A stretch of 20,536 bases of DNA, taken from positions 1 through 20,536 of the forward strand of contig MHOB01000014.1 of the NCBI GenBank assembly GCA_001821795.1, read 5' to 3'. Of this stretch, positions 1 through 7,002 are shown one piece after another. Both the position numbers and the translations under genes were made by a program. This DNA comes from Candidatus Ryanbacteria bacterium RIFCSPLOWO2_12_FULL_47_9c. GTDB lineage: Bacteria; Patescibacteriota; Minisyncoccia; Ryanbacterales; GWA2-47-10b. The notes beneath the pieces were generated by a model that searched no databases, was not told the origin of the DNA, and worked only from the letters and a program-made list of their open reading frames with translations. Position 1 is the first letter of the stretch; every line of letters begins with the position of its first letter.

Positions 1-1031
1 CTTTGCGGAAAGCATACGAAAAATATGGCGCGTTACGTGCCGGAGGTATTATTCTGAACCCGGCGACCGGAGCTATTCTTGGTATGGCAACGGTCCCTTC
101 GTTTGACCCAAATCAGTATTCAGATGAAAAAGATATCTCTGTATTTCGAAATCCAAATACGGAAAGTCTCTTTGAGATGGGTTCAGTGGTAAAGCCGCTG
201 ACTATGGCTGCGGCACTTGATACCGGAGCAGTAACCCCGCACGATACCTATTATGATGCCGGGCGTGTTACCATCGACACCGAGGTTATCGCAAATTTTG
301 ATGGAAAAGGACGCGGGCAAATACCCATACAAGAAATTCTTGCACAATCACTGAACACGGGCGCAGTACATTTGATGCAAAAAATGGGAAAAGATCTTTT
401 TCGTCAATATATGAAAACATTCGGACTTGGGGAGTTGACCGATATCGACCTTCCCAACGAAGTAGAGGGAAATATAAAAAATCTTGAAAGTTCGCGCGTA
501 GTTGAATATGCTACAGCTTCGTTCGGGCAGGGAATTGCAATGACACCAATTGTGCTGGTGCGCGCGCTCGGGAGCATCGCAAATGACGGCCTCCTTGTAA
601 ATCCGTACCTGGTGGAAGAAACACGCTATCCGAACGGCGCGCGCGTTCAGAAAAGAAAAAGCCCGCCCAAGCGAATCATCAGTGAAGAAACTGCGCTCAC
701 GGTAACCCGCATGATGGTTGAAATTGTTGACAGGGGTTTAGGAAACGGAACATATCGAATACCGGGTTATTCGGTTGCCGCAAAAACAGGAACGGCGCAG
801 ATCGCACTGAGCGACGGGCGCGGATACTCAAACGAATATCTCCATACGTTTGTCGGATATGGTCCCGCATACGATGCACAATTTTTCGTGTTTCTTTATC
901 TTGAACAACCACACGGAGCGCGGTATGCTTCTGAAACACTAAGTAAACCATTCCACGACATCATGCAACAACTTTTTTCCTACTTTGAGATTCGCCCCGA
1001 TAGGCCCCACGAATTAGAATCAAAACTATGA
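1..1031 (+). CDS. ftsI: Class B penicillin-binding protein, transpeptidase domain (FtsI/PBP2-like), 5' end outside the window
   Basis: D,D-transpeptidase that cross-links peptidoglycan peptides in septal or elongation wall synthesis. Counting from the first in-frame TTG at position 3, all three active-site motifs are visible: SxxK as S61-V-V-K64, SxN as S116-L-N118, and KTG at 261-263 followed by TAQ. The text around the first motif (FEMGSVVKP) is typical of class B PBPs. The N-terminal membrane anchor and dimerisation domain lie upstream of the window, so the TTG is not the real start and the frame runs in from base 1. The stop overlaps the murF start (ATGA), which suggests co-translation. 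The protein ends soon after the transpeptidase domain, with no PASTA domains. FtsI versus PBP2 (MrdA) cannot be settled without the N-terminus; the downstream murF favours FtsI. Confidence 0.9.
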   Translation, partial: LRKAYEKYGALRAGGIILNPATGAILGMATVPSFDPNQYSDEKDISVFRNPNTESLFEMGSVVKPLTMAAALDTGAVTPHDTYYDAGRVTIDTEVIANFDGKGRGQIPIQEILAQSLNTGAVHLMQKMGKDLFRQYMKTFGLGELTDIDLPNEVEGNIKNLESSRVVEYATASFGQGIAMTPIVLVRALGSIANDGLLVNPYLVEETRYPNGARVQKRKSPPKRIISEETALTVTRMMVEIVDRGLGNGTYRIPGYSVAAKTGTAQIALSDGRGYSNEYLHTFVGYGPAYDAQFFVFLYLEQPHGARYASETLSKPFHDIMQQLFSYFEIRPDRPHELESKL

Positions 1032-2296
1032 CAGCAATATTCAAAAAAATAATTTTTATAATCCTGCGCCTTGAGGCCGCGCTTGTTTTACGGAGACACA
1101 GGCCTCTTATCATTGGCATCACAGGAAGCGTAGGAAAAACATCGACAAAAGAAACGATAGGAACGCTCCTGGCACAATTTTATTCCGTACGAAAAAGCCC
1201 CAAAAGTTATAATAACGAGATCGGGGTGCCCCTTACCGTGCTTGATCTTCCGAACGCCTGGCATTCAACTTCAGGATGGCTAGCAAATATCTTCATGGGA
1301 GCGGTGCGGATTATCTCACGAGCGCCTTATCCGGAAATACTAGTCTTGGAAATGGGAGTTGACCGCCCGGGAGATATTAGCGCGCTTCTTTCTTGGATCA
1401 AACCCGATATCGCGGTCGTGATGCCAATCGGTTCTGTTCCTGTCCATGTTGAATATTTTTCAGGACCCGATGACATCGCGCGGGAAAAAGGAAAACTTGT
1501 CGCGAGCGTCCCGCCGGCAGGACATGTTGTTTTAAATTCCGACGACGAGCGCGTCTATAATATGCGCAAGTTATCGGAAGCAGCCGTGATTACATACGGA
1601 ACGGGAAAGAACGCGGTCGTGCGCGGTTTTGGGTATCATCTTCTTCTTCGGAGCGGCATCCCGTACGGGTTTTCTTTCAAACTTGAATATGACTGGAAAA
1701 CAATGCCGATCAAAGTTGAAGGATTTATTGGCACCCATAACATGACGGCGCTGCTTGCCGCCGCATCCGTTGGAATCGTGCGGGGCTTGAACCTTATTGA
1801 AATCGCCGAGGGATTATCCCACGTCAAATCGCCACCTGGCAGGTTGAACGTTATCGAGGGAAAGAAAAAAACTCTTCTCATCGATGATTCATACAATGCT
1901 TCGCCGCTTGCAACACGCGCGGCAATCGAAGTTCTCGCAAGTGTGCCCGCAAAGCGCAAAATCACGGCCTTGGGAGATATGCTCGAGCTTGGCAAATACA
2001 CGGTTGAAGAACATAAAAAATTAGGAACGTATGCCGCGGAAATCGCAGATGTTGTAATAGCAGTCGGCATGCGCGCGAAATTCATGGAATCGTCGAACGC
2101 GAAATATTTTAAATGGTTTTCAAACTCCGATGAAGCTGCGCGGTTTTTAGCGGATTTTATTGAAGAGGGAGATGTTATTTTGATTAAAGGATCGCAAGGC
2201 GTGCGAATGGAAAAAATTGTCCACGCGCTTATGGCCAGTCCTGAACAAGCAGAAAATCTCCTCGTGCGCCAAGAAAAATACTGGAAAAAATTCTAG
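1028..2296 (+). CDS. murF: Mur ligase, MurF-type (UDP-N-acetylmuramoyl-tripeptide--D-Ala-D-Ala ligase), short N-terminus
   Basis: Cytoplasmic ATP-dependent ligase that adds D-Ala-D-Ala to the UDP-MurNAc-tripeptide, the last soluble step of peptidoglycan precursor synthesis. Seen in the 422-aa product: P-loop GSVGKTST around residues 33-40, the YNNEIGVPLT segment at 61-70 that is characteristic of MurF, the acidic LEMG strand near 107-110, GTHNM at 235-239, PPGR at 269-272 and DDSYNASP at 286-293. The usual MurF N-terminal substrate-binding domain (about 80 residues before the P-loop) is missing. Only about 30 residues precede the P-loop, and these form a hydrophobic helix with basic ends. The start overlaps the upstream PBP stop by 4 nt. 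Another Mur ligase specificity is possible, but the YNNE/NASP signatures favour MurF. Confidence 0.88.
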   Translation: MTAIFKKIIFIILRLEAALVLRRHRPLIIGITGSVGKTSTKETIGTLLAQFYSVRKSPKSYNNEIGVPLTVLDLPNAWHSTSGWLANIFMGAVRIISRAPYPEILVLEMGVDRPGDISALLSWIKPDIAVVMPIGSVPVHVEYFSGPDDIAREKGKLVASVPPAGHVVLNSDDERVYNMRKLSEAAVITYGTGKNAVVRGFGYHLLLRSGIPYGFSFKLEYDWKTMPIKVEGFIGTHNMTALLAAASVGIVRGLNLIEIAEGLSHVKSPPGRLNVIEGKKKTLLIDDSYNASPLATRAAIEVLASVPAKRKITALGDMLELGKYTVEEHKKLGTYAAEIADVVIAVGMRAKFMESSNAKYFKWFSNSDEAARFLADFIEEGDVILIKGSQGVRMEKIVHALMASPEQAENLLVRQEKYWKKF

Positions 2297-2331
2297 ATTT
2301 TGATATCCTAGTCCCTGTCTACAAGACTTTC

Positions 2332-2406
2332 GGCCCTATCGTCTAGGTTGGTCTAGGACACATGGTTCTCATCCATGGAACTCGGGTTCAAATCCCGATG
2401 GGGCCG
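2332..2406 (+). tRNA. tRNA-Glu (anticodon CTC)
   Basis: A full cloverleaf folds by eye. The 7-bp acceptor pairs GGCCCTA with TGGGGCC (one T-G wobble). The D arm is GTCT/GGAC with an A-G-rich loop. The anticodon stem CATGG/CCATG is perfect, with loop TTCTCAT giving anticodon CTC at 2368-2370. The variable loop is 4 nt, and the T arm TCGGG/CCCGA holds the loop TTCAAAT. The discriminator is G, as expected for glutamate, and CCA is not encoded. It decodes GAG. It lies 35 nt after the murF stop. A weak -10-like TACAAG (2320-2325) ends 6 nt before the mature 5' end, so it may have its own promoter or be processed from a murF read-through transcript. Confidence 0.95.
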
Positions 2407-2435
2407 CCCGTAACACTTTTTATTGAGTAACCGAG

Positions 2436-2456
2436 AAGTCCCAACCTGGGCTTTTT
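2436..2456 (+). terminator. Probable weak rho-independent terminator after tRNA-Glu
   Basis: A short stem CCCA/TGGG (2440-2443 with 2447-2450, loop ACC) extends past one T/C mismatch by AAG/TTT pairing, and runs into a T tract (2452-2456, continued by CTTT). The stem is short, so the call is tentative. It would end the ftsI-murF-tRNA transcript. Confidence 0.4.
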
Positions 2457-2473
2457 CTTTAGTTTAGAATGGC

Positions 2474-2623
2474 ATGAGTATAATTGCGGGTGCTACAACT
2501 GCAATGTTGATTTTTCTTGAGAAGTATTACAAAATGATGCAAGTTCTTTTTAAAAAATATTATGAGACGGGTGCTTTAGATATAAGGGATTTGCTTGTTT
2601 TTAAGGCACCCGTCTCATGGTGA
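2474..2623 (+). CDS. Possible 49-codon small ORF, unrecognised
   Basis: An ATG at 2474 opens a frame of 49 codons ending in TGA at 2621-2623. The start of the product is hydrophobic (MSIIAGATTAMLIFLEKYYK), followed by a basic, tyrosine-rich helix-like stretch and the ending APVSW. Its A/T-rich codons resemble the host genes, not the GC-rich gene that starts 28 nt later. No Shine-Dalgarno is visible; a TAGAAT at 2465-2470 lies too close to the ATG to be a normal -10. The 3' half lies across the 2562-2618 inverted repeat. It may be a small membrane-associated peptide, a remnant of a longer gene, or chance. Confidence 0.22.
   Translation: MSIIAGATTAMLIFLEKYYKMMQVLFKKYYETGALDIRDLLVFKAPVSW
2562..2618. 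repeat. Perfect 13-bp inverted repeat, long hairpin upstream of the FadB-like gene
   Basis: ATGAGACGGGTGC at 2562-2574 is exactly complementary to GCACCCGTCTCAT at 2606-2618. Pairing can continue inward (2575-2580 with 2600-2605, including two G-T wobbles), giving a stem of about 19 bp around a loop of about 19 nt. No T tract follows, so it is not a classical terminator. A second small inverted repeat, TCTCA-TGG-TGAGA (2613-2625), overlaps the right arm and would compete with it. It ends 33 nt before the start of the GC-rich gene. It could be a regulatory RNA structure, a protein-binding site, or the edge of the inserted segment. Confidence 0.6.
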
Positions 2624-2651
2624 GATGTGGTAAACAACGAAGGGGGCCAGA

Positions 2652-4673
2652 ATGAGTACGCAGCTTTTCACCCACCAAGTGCTGGACAGGGTTGCTTGGG
2701 TCACGTTCGACTCGGGGGGGATGAACACTATCTCCACACGGGCGATCAAAGAGCTCGGGGATCTCGTCGACGAACTGGATGGAACCAGTCTCAAGGGTGT
2801 GATCCTCAAGGGCAACAAGTTCGGCCTTGGGTCAGGGGCTGACATCCGGGAACTCATGCGCGCGAGCCGTGACGATCTCGCGCGGCTCATCGACGATGGG
2901 CACGACGTGCTCTTCAGGATCGAGGAGTCCCTAGTCCCATGGCTTGCGGTGATCGACGGATTCGCGCTCGGTGGCATCTTGGAGCTCGCGCTCGCGTGTC
3001 GCGGTATCATAGCGACCGCGAAGTCCACGATCGGTTTCCCCGAGATCCGACTCAACATCTTCCCGGGTCTTGGTGGTACGCAGCGTGCGCCGCGCAGGTG
3101 CGGGCTCGTGAACGCGACCGATCCCGTGAATGGCCAGGCGGGATTCACAGCAATCCTCACGGGCAAGAATTTCAAGGCTCGGGAGGCGGAAGCCATTCGC
3201 CTGATCGATGCGGTCATCCCCGAGGGTTATCTCACAGCCTCTTTCGCGCTTTGTTTCTTGAGCGAGACACTATCGACACTCGATCGCACTCCGCCGCCGG
3301 ATCTCGCACAAGCGGAGTCTCTGAAGTCCATAGTGTTGCCAACGATCAAGAAGGCAACCATGGGAAGGCCGAATCCGAGAGCGCCGTACGTGGCACTCGA
3401 CGTGATGGTGAAGGGAGCAACTCTTCCTCTTCGAGAGGCGATCAAGATCGAGCGCGACGCGTTCCTCGAGGTCGCAACCTCTTCCGAAGGCAAGGCGGGG
3501 ATGCGTTTCTTCTTCGCTCAGCAGTCCACACAGAAGCTTCCCAAAGGATTCCTCGGCAAGCCAAGGAAAATCGAATACGTCGCAGTCGACGGCATCGACG
3601 GCTTCATGGGCGGTGCCATCGCGTGGCTTTGCCTCGAGGCGGGCTACAAGGTGACGGGCCATGTTCCGCTCCCGGAGTTCGCATCCAGCGTCATCCCCAA
3701 GCTTCGCGCGAAGTATGCCTTCGCGCTCAAGAAGGGAACAATCACCGAGGAAGAGGTGGAGCGACGGCTCGCAACGGTCGTCGTCACCACGAAGCTCTCG
3801 GAGATTTTCAATCACGACCTCGTAATCGAAGCGCGGAGCGAAAACCTCAACGTGAAGGCGGATTTCTATCGCCGACTCGGCGAGGGACTCCGGCGGGAGG
3901 CAATCGCTGCTTCTAACTCGAGTTCCATGGGACCTTCCGTCATCGTTCCCTTTCTTGGTGAGAGAGGACATCCGTCCAATTACGTAAATCTCCATTTCTT
4001 CGGTCCTGCCGAGCGCATGCCGCTCGTCGAGATCGTGGTCGGGGATGAGACATCACCAGATACGGTGGCGACCGTTCACGAGTTCGTCCGCAAGATCGGG
4101 AAAACCCCAGTCATTCTCAAGGACGGCTCCATCGGTTTCCTCGTCAACGCAGGCCTCGCGGTCTACCTCGAGGAAGCCGGGAAGCTTTACATCGAAGGTA
4201 CGCCGATCAACGCGATCGATGCGGCTATGCACCAAGTCTTTCCGATGGGTCCGTTCGAGGTCGTCGACAACTCGGGCGTCGACGTGGCGGCGGGCATGTT
4301 CGACACAATCAAGGCATCGGGGAATCCTTCATCGTCCATTCTCATCACAGCGCTCCGCGACATGGGGCGCTGGGGGAAGAAGACGAGTGCTGGGTTTTAC
4401 GACTACTACATAGACGGCAAGCAGGGGGGCGTCTTTTTCGGTCTCCCTAATCTCATCGGGGACCGCGGGAATCGAGTCGCCTCCAGTGAGGAGATCGTCG
4501 AGCGATGCCTGCGAGCTCTCTACCAGAAGGCTCGTGAGCTCGTACATCGTGGAATCGTGGCCTCCGAGGAAGAATGCGATCTCGCGTTCGTGATGGGAAT
4601 CGGTTTCGCCATGCACCTCGGCGGTCCAATCTTCTACCAGGATGCCATGACAACCCGTAGGTGGAGCGAGTGA
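2652..4673 (+). CDS. Enoyl-CoA hydratase / 3-hydroxyacyl-CoA dehydrogenase fusion (FadB/FadJ-like), probably horizontally acquired
   Basis: 673 aa with the domain order of the bifunctional beta-oxidation enzyme. The crotonase domain (about 5-200) has an oxyanion-hole region GSGADI at 60-65, GGILE with E111, and FPE with E131, matching the two catalytic glutamates of FadB hydratases. The dehydrogenase NAD domain (about 306-490) contains SNSSS at 421-425, LHFF with H448, and E460 twelve residues later, as in the HAD His-Glu dyad; N499 lies in GFLVN. The C-terminal 3HCDH domain (about 495-590) contains GPFEVVDNSGVDV and KKTSAGFYDYY. The remaining C-terminus is weakly conserved. The usual GxGxxG loop is altered (V-D-G-I-D-G-F-M-G, 312-320), and no clear Asp ends the second strand. 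An AGGGGG ribosome site precedes the ATG. The gene is clearly GC-richer than its neighbours (36 of 60 bases in 2701-2760) and has no beta-oxidation partner here. It would act on acyl-CoA in the cytoplasm; its real substrate is unknown. Confidence 0.88.
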   Translation: MSTQLFTHQVLDRVAWVTFDSGGMNTISTRAIKELGDLVDELDGTSLKGVILKGNKFGLGSGADIRELMRASRDDLARLIDDGHDVLFRIEESLVPWLAVIDGFALGGILELALACRGIIATAKSTIGFPEIRLNIFPGLGGTQRAPRRCGLVNATDPVNGQAGFTAILTGKNFKAREAEAIRLIDAVIPEGYLTASFALCFLSETLSTLDRTPPPDLAQAESLKSIVLPTIKKATMGRPNPRAPYVALDVMVKGATLPLREAIKIERDAFLEVATSSEGKAGMRFFFAQQSTQKLPKGFLGKPRKIEYVAVDGIDGFMGGAIAWLCLEAGYKVTGHVPLPEFASSVIPKLRAKYAFALKKGTITEEEVERRLATVVVTTKLSEIFNHDLVIEARSENLNVKADFYRRLGEGLRREAIAASNSSSMGPSVIVPFLGERGHPSNYVNLHFFGPAERMPLVEIVVGDETSPDTVATVHEFVRKIGKTPVILKDGSIGFLVNAGLAVYLEEAGKLYIEGTPINAIDAAMHQVFPMGPFEVVDNSGVDVAAGMFDTIKASGNPSSSILITALRDMGRWGKKTSAGFYDYYIDGKQGGVFFGLPNLIGDRGNRVASSEEIVERCLRALYQKARELVHRGIVASEEECDLAFVMGIGFAMHLGGPIFYQDAMTTRRWSE

Positions 4674-4701
4674 GAAGGTTCACACACATCAAATAGCCGA
4701 C

Positions 4702-4733
4702 AAACGCGAAGCGCATGGATCCTTCGCGTTTTT
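4702..4733 (+). terminator. Rho-independent terminator after the FadB-like gene
   Basis: A perfect 10-bp stem AAACGCGAAG (4702-4711) / CTTCGCGTTT (4722-4731) with a 10-nt loop is followed by TTT and AATTA; the T run is 4729-4733. It lies 28 nt after the stop codon, so the FadB-like gene appears to be a one-gene transcript. Confidence 0.85.
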
Positions 4734-4839
4734 AATTAGGAGGGGCCTCCATTCATCTCATGAACGAGAAACTTAGAACCAGCTCTAGAAAATAATCCAA
4801 ATAACACTTACACTATTTTAACTGGTTCAAAAAATATAT
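4734..4839. other. Intergenic stretch between the FadB-like gene and the Nudix gene
   Basis: This A/T-rich segment returns to host-like composition. It holds a small palindrome GGAGG-GG-CCTCC (4739-4750) and a 7-bp inverted repeat GAACCAG (4776-4782) / CTGGTTC (4822-4828). A loose -10-like TACACT follows further down. I see no convincing -35, no ribosome site before the Nudix ATG, and no copy of the tRNA 3' end that would mark an att site. Confidence 0.4.
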
Positions 4840-5430
4840 ATGAGTAAAATTTTGGTTGTAAAAACAAAAATATTGTTTCCCGATAATATCTGGGAAGGTT
4901 TTCAAGAACAATCGTCGGGAGAGATTTTAAAATTGATTGATAAACACAAAGAATATATCGAACGTCCGCACGTTGAAGACGACGAATCATACCAGCAGAT
5001 TATTCCGCAGATTATTTTGAAAGTCGGCAAAAAAATATTTCTTCATAAAATTCCTAAAACAGGGAGCGAAGGGAGATTGCATGATATGTGGCCCATTTTC
5101 CTCGGGGGACACGTCGATGACACAGATCTTGGAATCTGGGAAGCCGCCGAACGCGAGTTTGAAGAAGAACTCAACTATAAAGGCAACGTCGTTAAAAAAG
5201 AATTCTTAGGCATCGTGAAAATGCATGACACGCCGGTTAATCGAGTGCATCTTGGGCTCGTGTGGCTTTTTGAGGGGGATTGTGAGGATTTCGAATTTAC
5301 CGGCGACCATGGAATCTCCGAAGGAAAATTTGTATCCATACGCGAACTTAATAGTTACCGCGACCGCATGACTTATTGGTCACAAACTTGCGTTCCATAC
5401 TTTCTCAAAAAATTTGTAATCGAAGATTGA
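4840..5430 (+). CDS. Nudix hydrolase-family protein (YmaB/COG4112-like predicted phosphoesterase)
   Basis: 196 aa. The N-terminal third (about 1-50) is an acidic/basic helical lead typical of the YmaB-like group. A strand-rich Nudix core then begins at QIIPQIILKVGKKIFLH. The Nudix box is the variant GGHVDDTD, a spacer, then REFEEEL: the metal-binding REfxEE core is present, while the canonical upstream Glu position is not obvious. Such proteins hydrolyse nucleoside-diphosphate-linked compounds, but the substrate of this group is not established and I do not propose one. It starts a run of four + strand genes (Nudix, mpg, rmuC, rplU). No ribosome site precedes the ATG. Confidence 0.8.
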   Translation: MSKILVVKTKILFPDNIWEGFQEQSSGEILKLIDKHKEYIERPHVEDDESYQQIIPQIILKVGKKIFLHKIPKTGSEGRLHDMWPIFLGGHVDDTDLGIWEAAEREFEEELNYKGNVVKKEFLGIVKMHDTPVNRVHLGLVWLFEGDCEDFEFTGDHGISEGKFVSIRELNSYRDRMTYWSQTCVPYFLKKFVIED

Positions 5431-5445
5431 ATAATCCCGACTTTT

Positions 5446-5964
5446 ATGGATCAAAAGTTCTTTGCGCATGATACACGGACAGTGGCAAAAAAACTTCTGG
5501 GTATGGAAATTGTACGAAAAGCGGGCTCGCATATAACTCGAGCAATGATCACCGAAACCGAGGTATATAAGGGCTTCTCTGATAAAGCATCCCACGCCTC
5601 GCGAGGCAAAACAAAGCGCAACGCGCCGATGTTCAGCCCGCCGGGAACCATCTATGTATATCTAATTTACGGCATGCATTGGTGTCTCAATATTGTAACC
5701 GAGCGCAAAGATTATCCGGCAGCAGTGCTCATCCGCGGCATAAAACTTTTGCCGTCTGGTGAATTGATAAACGGCCCGGGGCGAGTTTGCCGCGCGCTTA
5801 AAATTACCGGCGCTCTTTCTGGAAAAAATCTTTTTGATCCGCGCGCCGGGCTTTCACTTGGCAACCGGGTTGCCAAGCCAGCGCGCATCACACGCGCGCA
5901 GCGTATTGGCGTTGATTATGCGGGTACGTGGGCTCGAAAACCCTGGAGGTATCTGGTAAAATAG
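5446..5964 (+). CDS. mpg: 3-methyladenine DNA glycosylase (AAG/MPG family)
   Basis: 172-aa monofunctional DNA glycosylase that excises alkylated or deaminated purines to start base excision repair. Signatures in order: an N-terminal FFAHDT...AKKLLG segment, ITETEVYKG with the catalytic Glu, DKASHASRGKTKRN, MFSPPGTIYVYLIYGMHWCLN, and INGPGRVCRAL near the C-terminus. The ETE-x-Y and YVYLIYGMH blocks are diagnostic for the eukaryotic-type AAG fold that many bacteria also carry. The length is slightly short for the family. It lies 15 nt after the Nudix gene and 5 nt before rmuC. No ribosome site is seen before the ATG. Confidence 0.92.
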   Translation: MDQKFFAHDTRTVAKKLLGMEIVRKAGSHITRAMITETEVYKGFSDKASHASRGKTKRNAPMFSPPGTIYVYLIYGMHWCLNIVTERKDYPAAVLIRGIKLLPSGELINGPGRVCRALKITGALSGKNLFDPRAGLSLGNRVAKPARITRAQRIGVDYAGTWARKPWRYLVK

Positions 5965-5969
5965 ACGGC

Positions 5970-6992
5970 ATGTCAGCACTTGCGATTACCGCGATTTTTG
6001 TAGTTGGGCTTGTTGCCGGACTTGTTGTTTTTCTGGCGCTTCGGCGCAAGCCTGCTGGGCTAGATCTTTTGCAAAACCAGATTCACGAAATGCAGCGCGT
6101 CGTGGAAGCGCGATTTGGCGAATCCGCAAAGATGATTCAAACGAGCGCTTATGAATCAAATCGTATTATTCGCGATGTGACCGAGCGTCTCACAAAACTT
6201 GACGAAACCAACCGCCAAGTAGTCAATTTTGCCGATCAGCTAGCGCGTCTGCAAGATATTTTAAAGAACCCGAAACAGCGCGGGGTGTTTGGCGAGTATT
6301 ATCTTGATACACTGCTCTCAAAAGCATTTCAGCCAAACCAATACCAAATGCAATACAAATTTCGCGACGGCGAGATAGTGGACGCCGCGCTCTTTTTTGG
6401 CGATAAAATTATTCCTATTGATTCAAAGTTCTCGCTTGAAAATTATAATCGCATTGCCGAAGAACGCGACACGGTTGAACGTGAGCGTCTTGAAAAAACA
6501 TTTAAGCAAGATCTAAAAAATCGCATAGATGAAACGGCAAAATATATACGCCCGGAGGAGGGGACGCTTGAGTTTGCTTTTATGTTTATTCCAGCAGAGG
6601 GAATTTATTACGATTTGCTTGTGAACAAGGTCGGCGCCCTGAAAGTCAATACGCGCGATTTGCTTGATTACGCGGCGTATGAAAAACACGTGCATATTGT
6701 CTCGCCCACAACGTTTTATGTGACGCTTCAGGCGCTTATGGTGGGCATGAAAGCATATACGATTCAGGAATCCACAAAACAGCTCATCAAAAACGTGACG
6801 GTGCTTGGCAATCACTTGCGCGCATACGATGATTATTTTAAGCGAGTTGGCACGAACCTCAACACCACGGTCAATGCGTACAATCTTGCAAACAAAGAGA
6901 TGGGCAAGATTGATAAAGATGTTCTAAAAATCGGCGGCGAGGGGATTGGGTACGAGCCGGTTTTGCTTGACAAGGTAGATACGGAAGGATAA
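5970..6992 (+). CDS. rmuC: DNA recombination protein RmuC family
   Basis: 340 aa from the ATG chosen here. An N-terminal transmembrane helix (about 5-27, SALAITAIFVVGLVAGLVV then FLALRR) is followed by a coiled-coil stretch. The conserved RmuC nuclease-like core has QRGVFGEYYLDTLL, DAALFFGDKIIPIDSKFSLENY and EFAFMFIPAEGIYYDLL. RmuC in E. coli limits recombination at inverted repeats and belongs to the PD-(D/E)XK-like fold; the IDSKF block is the likely active-site region. The frame is open upstream within mpg, but ATG 5970 puts the membrane helix at the N-terminus and leaves a 5-nt gap after mpg. A GGAGGT at 5945-5950 is too far upstream for this ATG. The context is a DNA-damage and repair pair with mpg. 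Confidence 0.88.
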   Translation: MSALAITAIFVVGLVAGLVVFLALRRKPAGLDLLQNQIHEMQRVVEARFGESAKMIQTSAYESNRIIRDVTERLTKLDETNRQVVNFADQLARLQDILKNPKQRGVFGEYYLDTLLSKAFQPNQYQMQYKFRDGEIVDAALFFGDKIIPIDSKFSLENYNRIAEERDTVERERLEKTFKQDLKNRIDETAKYIRPEEGTLEFAFMFIPAEGIYYDLLVNKVGALKVNTRDLLDYAAYEKHVHIVSPTTFYVTLQALMVGMKAYTIQESTKQLIKNVTVLGNHLRAYDDYFKRVGTNLNTTVNAYNLANKEMGKIDKDVLKIGGEGIGYEPVLLDKVDTEG

Positions 6993-7002
6993 TATAAAAC
7001 GC

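Noticed and set aside
2615..3995. Long open frames on the minus strand and in a second + frame within the GC-rich gene
   Set aside because: They are shadows expected from a high-GC coding sequence with few A/T-rich stops. Their products are low-complexity and Ser/Arg-rich, with no recognisable domains, while the 2652-4673 frame has full domain signatures.
4739..4840. Possible att site matching the tRNA-Glu 3' end
   Set aside because: Only a GGGGCC six-base match was found; no longer copy of the tRNA 3' sequence is present.
5945..5950. GGAGGT as ribosome site for rmuC
   Set aside because: It lies 19 nt before the ATG at 5970, and no in-frame start codon is at a suitable distance; it is within the C-terminal codons of mpg.
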